The notes under the pieces: model-generated
What the model was told of the DNA's origin: nothing
Database searches by the model: none
The model's input: only the letters and a program-made list of their open reading frames with translations
Program-made: the position numbers and the translations under genes
From: Vairimorpha apis BRL 01
Taxonomy: Eukaryota > Microsporidia > Nosematidae
Reading direction: 5' to 3'
Assembly (NCBI GenBank): GCA_000447185.1
Contig: KE647347.1
Span: forward strand, 1,525 to 13,410
DNA: 11,886 nucleotides
Shown here: positions 7,271 through 11,886 of the stretch, in pieces
Position numbering within the stretch: position 1 is the first letter of the stretch
Layout: each line of letters opens with the position of its first letter

Positions 7271-7839
7271 TTCATTGGGTAAATTTTTAATAGAGTGAAA
7301 AACTTTATTTATTTTTTTATTTTATATTTATCAAATGAAATATATTCAAATGTTTGGTATCTTATTATAATTTCAAGTTTTTCTAAACTTTGAAACTCAT
7401 CTTCTTTAAAATTTAATATTTGAACTTCATCTTGTAGTGTTATAATTGGATTTTCATTATGATCTAAAGAAAAATCTCTCAAAGTTTTATCACTGGTGAT
7501 ATTTAATTCTTCAAGATTTTTTAGATTTTTAATGCTATTATCAATTTCATCAATAGTAAAATTAGAAAGTGTCAATTCTTTTAGTTTAGGTAATTTTCCA
7601 ACTTGTTCAGACATTCTTACTAAATTATTAGAAACAGCAAATATTTTTTTAACATTTTTAAATTGACAGATTTCATCTGGGATTTCTTCTATTAAATTTC
7701 CAAGAAAAAAAACATTTTCTATGTATTTTTTTTCTATATTTGGATTTATCATTGTAAAACTATCTTTATTGTTTATATATAAATTAATACCACCTAATAT
7801 ATTTGAACATTTTATTAATGAATATATCAAAAAAATCAT
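6779..7839 (-). CDS. Leucine-rich-repeat protein, whole locus with one frame break
   Basis: Two minus-strand frames, 7839-7309 and 7321-6779, form one LRR protein of about 353 residues. The downstream frame has a stop at 7322-7324 and the upstream frame stops at 7309-7311, so the switch must lie in 7312-7321, essentially in the A7 run at 7312-7318, and equals one missing base. LRR spacing resumes immediately past the break (SIKNLPNEMCLLKNLKIINI), which argues for one gene. Repeats are about 23 residues with the pattern L-x-x-LP-x-x-I/F-x-x-L-x-x-L-x-x-L, the class common in eukaryotic intracellular and secreted LRR proteins. LRRs bind proteins; the partner cannot be inferred. The N-terminus MIFLIYSLI could be a short signal peptide. 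AGACC directly precedes the ATG. Confidence 0.85.
7309..7839 (-). CDS. LRR protein, N-terminal frame
   Basis: This frame is 176 residues from ATG 7839. Residues 1-20 are hydrophobic and could be a secretion signal, although there is no positively charged start and the hydrophobic stretch is short before K10. LRR-like units appear at about 42-64 (NLIEEIPDEICQFKNVKK), 66-88 (NNLVRMSEQVGKLPKLKE) and 90-112 (IDEIDNSIKNLKNLEE). A less regular acidic segment follows (about 120-150), and then another partial unit (SLEKLEIIIRYQTFEYISF). The last residues KYKIKK come from the A-rich slip site and TAA, so the terminus is probably artificial. No enzyme domain is visible. Confidence 0.8.
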   Translation of the reverse strand: MIFLIYSLIKCSNILGGINLYINNKDSFTMINPNIEKKYIENVFFLGNLIEEIPDEICQFKNVKKIFAVSNNLVRMSEQVGKLPKLKELTLSNFTIDEIDNSIKNLKNLEELNITSDKTLRDFSLDHNENPIITLQDEVQILNFKEDEFQSLEKLEIIIRYQTFEYISFDKYKIKK

Positions 7840-7845
7840 GGTCTT
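7840..7845 (-). promoter_or_regulatory. AAGACC motif directly before the LRR start
   Basis: The minus strand reads AAGACC followed immediately by the ATG at 7839. The AGACC core is identical to that before RIO1 (AGACCCAT-ATG), and both lie in flanks of nearly pure A/T. It fits the CCC-like start-proximal motif known in microsporidia and supports this ATG. Two genes are a small sample, so functional identity is inferred. Confidence 0.45.
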
Positions 7846-7849
7846 ATTA

Positions 7850-9620
7850 ATTTTTTTATTTTTATAATAATCGATGTAATTTAATTGTTAATTTAAAAAT
7901 GTAAAAATTTATACATATCCCAAACATTAGTGATTATTTTGTTTTTTTATTGATATAATAATATTAACAAAATGAATAATATATTGATATAGTTGATTAT
8001 AAAGAAAATACTTTAAAAGTAAATTTATAATTTTTGTTTTTTTATAAATTAAAAAAATATAAATTTTTAAACAATTTAATAGATAAATAAAAATATTGTA
8101 TTAATAATATAAAAAAAACTATTTTTATAGATTGTAATATATTAAATTGCATTAACGAATTTTAATTTATTTAAATCACATTTGGTAAAAAAATATTTAA
8201 TTGATATTTTATGCATGCTAAAATTAAATATAAAAGAAATATTATAATTTCTTTTCACAAATAAACATAATGGTTTGACATGATTAAAATTATGTTTATA
8301 TAGGATAAACGCATTTAATATGTACTTTTTTAATATTAGATTATATTTCTTATATTAATCAGATGTAAAATGAATTCTTTTAGTTTTTTTTAAATTAAAT
8401 TGCATTTTAATAATAAAATGACATCTATATAATTAACTGTGTTTCAAATATTAAAAAATTTTATAAATTATATAACATATGATAATTAATTCAAATTATA
8501 AATATAAATATACATTTTTTAATAGAATTTTTTTAAAAATTTAATATCTTTTTTGTCGAGTTATCTAAAAAAAATAAATTTCAAACAAATTTTTTAATTA
8601 ATAAGATAAATTTAAAAAATTTTATATTATATTTTAAAAAAACCAAAACGCATTGAAAACAAAATGTCTCTCAATGATAAGAGTAAAGAAGAACATGGTG
8701 AGGAACAAATAGTAAATCTCAATGGTAAAAATGTTAATGTCAATTAAACAAAAATGAATCAGGTGAATATTATAACTTAATAAATTACATTATATTTTAA
8801 AAAGAAATTAAATATAATTCAAAATTTAAGATTGATTTTGTGGTTTTAAATTTATTCAAAATAAATTTTTTTTCATAAAAATAATATTATAATAAAATTT
8901 AAATTTTTTATTATTTTAATTTTATCAAATCTTGTTTTCCATTTTTTTTTCAATACATTATTTATTTTTACAATAAATTTATTTTGTAAAATTTAAAAAA
9001 TTAAAAAATTATAAATTAATTCAAATATATAATAAGTTTTGAAAAACTTTATTCATCAATTTTATAATTTTGTCGTTTATTTTATTGATGTTAATTAATT
9101 TATTTTTTTATTAATAAGAATTATGCATAATAAATTATAGATATACTATCATATAATTATATATATTATTAATATAAAATTTTTAAAAAAAATAGTTTCA
9201 TCTGCTTGAAATTACATTTTACATTTTTCTTTACCAATTAAAATTTGATCTATTGCAATAAGAAAAACGAATTTTATTTATTTATTTTCATAATAAATAA
9301 TAAAAAGATGATATTATATATATTCTTAAATAACCATTCGAATATCGCCTGTAAATATTTATTCAAATTTTTAAAAATATATTTCTATTAAAACCTATTA
9401 ATTAAGTATAGAATAAAATTTTTTTTAAATGAAAAAACAAAGTTTTAAATAATAAACTAATTGAATTACATTTTTTAAAAATTAAAGATATATTTTTAGA
9501 TGCAATACATACTTAAGATTTTTTATAAAAGTATCTTTTAGTGTTAAGTTCTTTTATATTTATATTAACTTTTATATGGTATTACATAAATATGTTTATT
9601 TATAATTAAATAATTCTATA
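7850..9620. other. A+T-rich stretch upstream of the LRR gene
   Basis: This region holds only the doubtful tiny ORF at 8664-8747. It includes the promoter side of the LRR gene, but no distinct element beyond the AAGACC at the start codon stands out. A GC bump at 9336-9352 (TTCGAATATCGCCTGT) is unexplained. Confidence 0.5.
8664..8747 (+). CDS. Tiny hydrophilic ORF, doubtful
   Basis: ATG 8664 opens a 27-residue frame (MSLNDKSKEEHGEEQIVNLN...) ending at TAA 8745-8747. It is strongly charged, and GC rises above the flanks exactly over it. A second frame overlaps its end (QLNKNESGEYYNLINYIIF, 8741-8797), in the sense of one missing base, as in the other broken genes here. However, a stop at 8735 in that frame confines the switch to a spot without a long homopolymer. 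No family is recognised and no CCC-type motif precedes it. Confidence 0.22.
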   Translation: MSLNDKSKEEHGEEQIVNLNGKNVNVN

Positions 9621-9625
9621 AATTA

Positions 9626-10074
9626 ACTTTGCTGGGACTATGTTTAAAATATGGACATAATAGCTCAAAAAAAAATAAGTATCACTTGGTACAAGAAATT
9701 CTTACAAATGAAAAAGTAGAAATTTTAGTAGATACAAGAATTAAAAGGTTGTAAAAAACACTAACATCAAATTTGACATCTCTGTGATGGATAAAGTCAA
9801 TAAGAAAAAAACCTTAAAATAGAGGACTATGTAAATAGTATAGACAATTTTTACATAGTAGAAAATGAAAAAAGAGAAATATGATCTGTTAGCTAATTAG
9901 AATGTGTTAATTTATAAGTGCAGAACATAAATAATTCTGCTTGTTCTAGCAAAGATAGGTTAAAGACTACATACCATAAACATTACTTAAAGTAATTTTC
10001 TCTCCTAGTACGCAAACTATATTCAAACTATAAATCTAAAGAAAACGATGGAGAGTATCTTTTTTGTTACCTAA
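9626..10074 (+). pseudogene. Decayed R2/CRE-type retrotransposon endonuclease domain
   Basis: This GC-raised stretch contains scattered but ordered pieces of the restriction-like endonuclease region at the C-terminus of R2/CRE-clade non-LTR retrotransposons. In order: HLVQEILTNEKVEILVDTRI (9683-9742), then DISVMDKVNKKKTL (9775-9816). Next, in another frame, comes IEDYVNSIDNFYIVENEKR (9819-9875), then EKYDLLAN (9874-9897), a TAG, and LIYKCRT (9907-9927). A last piece reads ANYIQTINLKKTMESI (10012-10059). Several in-frame stops (9752, 9820, 9898, 9928, 9961, 10072) and frame changes show it cannot encode a working enzyme. The K/R-PD...D catalytic motif of this nuclease class is recognisable only as KFD...(I)ED, with proline lost. 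The identification rests on recalled family patterns, not on a search. Confidence 0.72.
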
Positions 10075-10200
10075 AGAGACTTAAAGAAGGTGGTAGTGGA
10101 ATCGGCGACATTTAGCTGATGAAAGTTAAGTTAACAGAAAAACGGTTGAATACAAGTAATGGTGTAAAAAAGAAGAATTATGATAGAAAGAAAAGAAGCT
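9626..10200 (+). mobile_element. Relic of a non-LTR retrotransposon 3' end
   Basis: The element relic spans the decayed endonuclease plus a further roughly 125 bases of raised GC (10075-10200, including GGTGGTAGTGGAATCGGCGAC) that may be its 3' untranslated region. Both edges are seen as a return to almost pure A/T. No target-site duplication or poly(A) tail could be identified, and the edges are approximate. Only the extreme C-terminal coding part is present, as expected for a 5'-truncated insertion. Confidence 0.55.
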
Positions 10201-11457
10201 TTATTAATTTTTATTTTATTTTCCTTTTAAAATAAACAGGATTAACTTTAAAATTCGACCTTATTAATTAAAATATAAACAAATAAAAAATATAATTATG
10301 AAGTTATTTTTACTACTGACATCTCAATATTTTTACTTTTTTAACTTAAATATAAATTTTGATCATTTTTAAATACAATTTAAAATTTAAAAAAATAAAA
10401 ATAATTTTTCTTAAAAAATTTTTAATATTATGATTTAATTATTATTATACTAATAATATTTTTATACTTCTTTATGATTTTTATTTAAAATCTTTATATG
10501 TAAAATTTAAAAAAACTAAAAGATATATAATTTAAAAAAAATTTCATAAAATATAAAAATATTATTAGTATTATACGAATAAACTCATAATATTAATATT
10601 TTTATTTTAAATATATAATTTTATAAAATGATTTTTATATTATATTTATTCATGCTATTATATAAAAAGATTAAAATATCTTAATAAATTCTTATATTTT
10701 TATATTTGTAATTGTTTAATAATTTTTTTGATTGTTTAAACCAATTAACAATTTTTAAATTGTTTAATCCTTCAATTTAATTTTTTGTAAATAAGTTAAT
10801 TATTTAGCTTATTTCTATTAAAGATATATTTTTTTATTAGTTCTAACATTATATTAGTTTTTTATATTATCTAAGTTTTTAAGAAAATTCCTTATAAGCA
10901 ATATTTGTTAAAATTTTATAATTTTTTATACAGATCTATTCTAAACAAAAAATTAAATAAATTTTTTTAAAAGAATAGTTAAAAATATTAAAATTTAGTA
11001 ATTTATGTATGAATATAAAAATTAAATAAAAAAATTATATATCTACAATTTTTATTAAAAAAAGTTTTATTGTAAATTTTTTACTATATATATAATTTCA
11101 TAAACATTTTAAAAGATTAAACCACAATATCTAACTAATAAAAATAAATTTAAATTTTTTTTCTCTAACTTTCATTTTAAATTTAAATAAAAAATGGAAA
11201 TAATTTTTTTAAAAAAATTTAAAATATAATAATTATATAAAAAAAAATCTAATAAATTTATTATAAAAATAGTATAAATTAAAATATAAAACGAATAAAA
11301 AAATTATACATTATGCATTCATAAATTTTATTATTATAGTTTAAAAATTTCAATCATTATTATAGATGCTACATAAAAAAAGCTAATTATTTATTATAAT
11401 TTAAAAATCATTTGTTTAAAAAATGTTTTTTTTTAATATTTAAAAAAACATTATTGA
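10200..11457. other. A+T-rich spacer between two retrotransposon pieces
   Basis: The sequence is almost pure A/T with frequent stops in all frames. No gene, RNA or clear repeat was recognised. It ends abruptly at the GC-balanced retrotransposon sequence near 11521. Confidence 0.5.
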
Positions 11458-11886
11458 TATTATTTAAAAAAATTTCATGGAATATATACAAAAATAAATA
11501 ATGTATTATATATTATTTACAATATTGAAGGACCAGTTACGATCAAGTTGCTTGATGAAGCACAAAAGTCTTCCCTGTATAGTGATATATCAAAAAAATT
11601 TAATCACTCAAAACTATACAGGATAAGAACCGACCCTTTGATATCCATCAAAGAATCTTCAGCTTGGCTTAAGCATGGAAATATGCAACCTCGTGAGGAA
11701 GGGGCACTTTGTGCATTGCAAGACAGGAATATATTTTTAGAGAAAGGAATTAAATGTCCTCATTGTAGGGACAAATACAAATCGGTAGACCATATGGCTA
11801 CCCAATGTGATAGAATGCTGTCACATGACTACATGAGGAGGCATAACGAAGCTTTGAGGTGTATACATCTCCAGCTTTGCCTTAAT
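11458..11886 (+). CDS. R2/CRE-type non-LTR retrotransposon protein, C-terminal part, runs off the window
   Basis: The frame is open from 11458 (after TGA 11455-11457) to the edge, with element-derived sequence apparently starting near 11521, where base composition jumps from nearly all A/T to balanced. The clear part includes REEGALCALQDRNIFLEKG, then a zinc knuckle CPHCRDKYKSVDHMATQC (C-x2-C-x8-H-x4-C), then MRRHNEALRCIHLQLCLN. A CCHC knuckle followed by an R-H-N/D element is the hallmark of the linker between reverse transcriptase and restriction-like endonuclease in R2/CRE/NeSL-type elements. These insert by target-primed reverse transcription. No stop interrupts it, and the only ATGs are internal, so it is a 5'-truncated copy or lacks its start. 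The reverse transcriptase domain itself is not seen. The decayed copy at 9626 begins about where this one leaves the window. Confidence 0.82.

Noticed and set aside
9290..9400. Minus-strand frame of about 36 codons (KYLQAIFEWLFKN...)
   Set aside because: It is mostly K/N/I/F filler, has no early ATG and no start motif, and its length is within chance expectation.
10215..10236. Hairpin TTTATTTT / AAAATAAA near the retrotransposon relic as a terminator
   Set aside because: The stem is pure A/T with a six-base loop, and similar pairs are expected by chance throughout this DNA.
1..11886. CRISPR array, bacterial operon, plasmid or phage features
   Set aside because: No spaced identical repeats, no ribosome binding sites, and the recognised genes are eukaryotic; nothing supports a prokaryotic or viral origin.

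Overview
The window is extremely A+T-rich (well over 80% by eye) and gene-poor. It looks like nuclear DNA of a microsporidian. Three things point there: a divergent compact RIO1-type kinase and a leucine-rich-repeat (LRR) protein, the motif AGACC(C) directly before both start codons (resembling the CCC-type start-proximal signal described in microsporidia), and pieces of R2/CRE-type non-LTR retrotransposons like those abundant in expanded microsporidian genomes. No bacterial-type operon, ribosome binding site, tRNA or rRNA was recognised. The species cannot be fixed from the sequence alone.

Layout. Bases 1-2860 are mostly A+T-rich filler, with a possible decayed gene (631-940), a short hydrophobic ORF (1319-1444) and a GC-raised island (1925-2095). 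The minus-strand RIO1 locus occupies 4272 down to 2877. Bases 4280-6780 are a long desert holding one coding-like minus-strand stretch (4492-4635), an inverted repeat and a 90-bp tandem duplication. The minus-strand LRR gene runs from 7839 down to 6779. Bases 7850-9620 are A+T-rich with one tiny charged ORF (8664-8747). A decayed retrotransposon endonuclease lies at 9626-10075, possibly to about 10200. After another desert, an apparently intact but 5'-truncated retrotransposon reading frame starts near 11521 and runs off the right edge.

The main observation is that both recognisable cellular genes are broken in the same way. RIO1 has two frame breaks and the LRR gene has one. All three are shifts equivalent to one missing base. 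Two can be pinned to stretches of about 10 bases dominated by sense-strand A runs (A8 and A7); the third lies in a 40-base overlap holding A6 and A7 runs. When the frames are followed across the breaks, RIO1 would be about 465 residues with every catalytic motif and a typical basic C-terminal tail, and the LRR protein about 353 residues. Homopolymer under-calling in the assembly, true slippage mutations, or polymerase or ribosome slippage would all explain this. The preserved motifs argue against long-dead pseudogenes.

The genes do not form a pathway. RIO1 is a housekeeping factor for late 40S ribosome maturation, the LRR protein may be secreted, and the retrotransposon pieces explain the GC-raised islands on the right.
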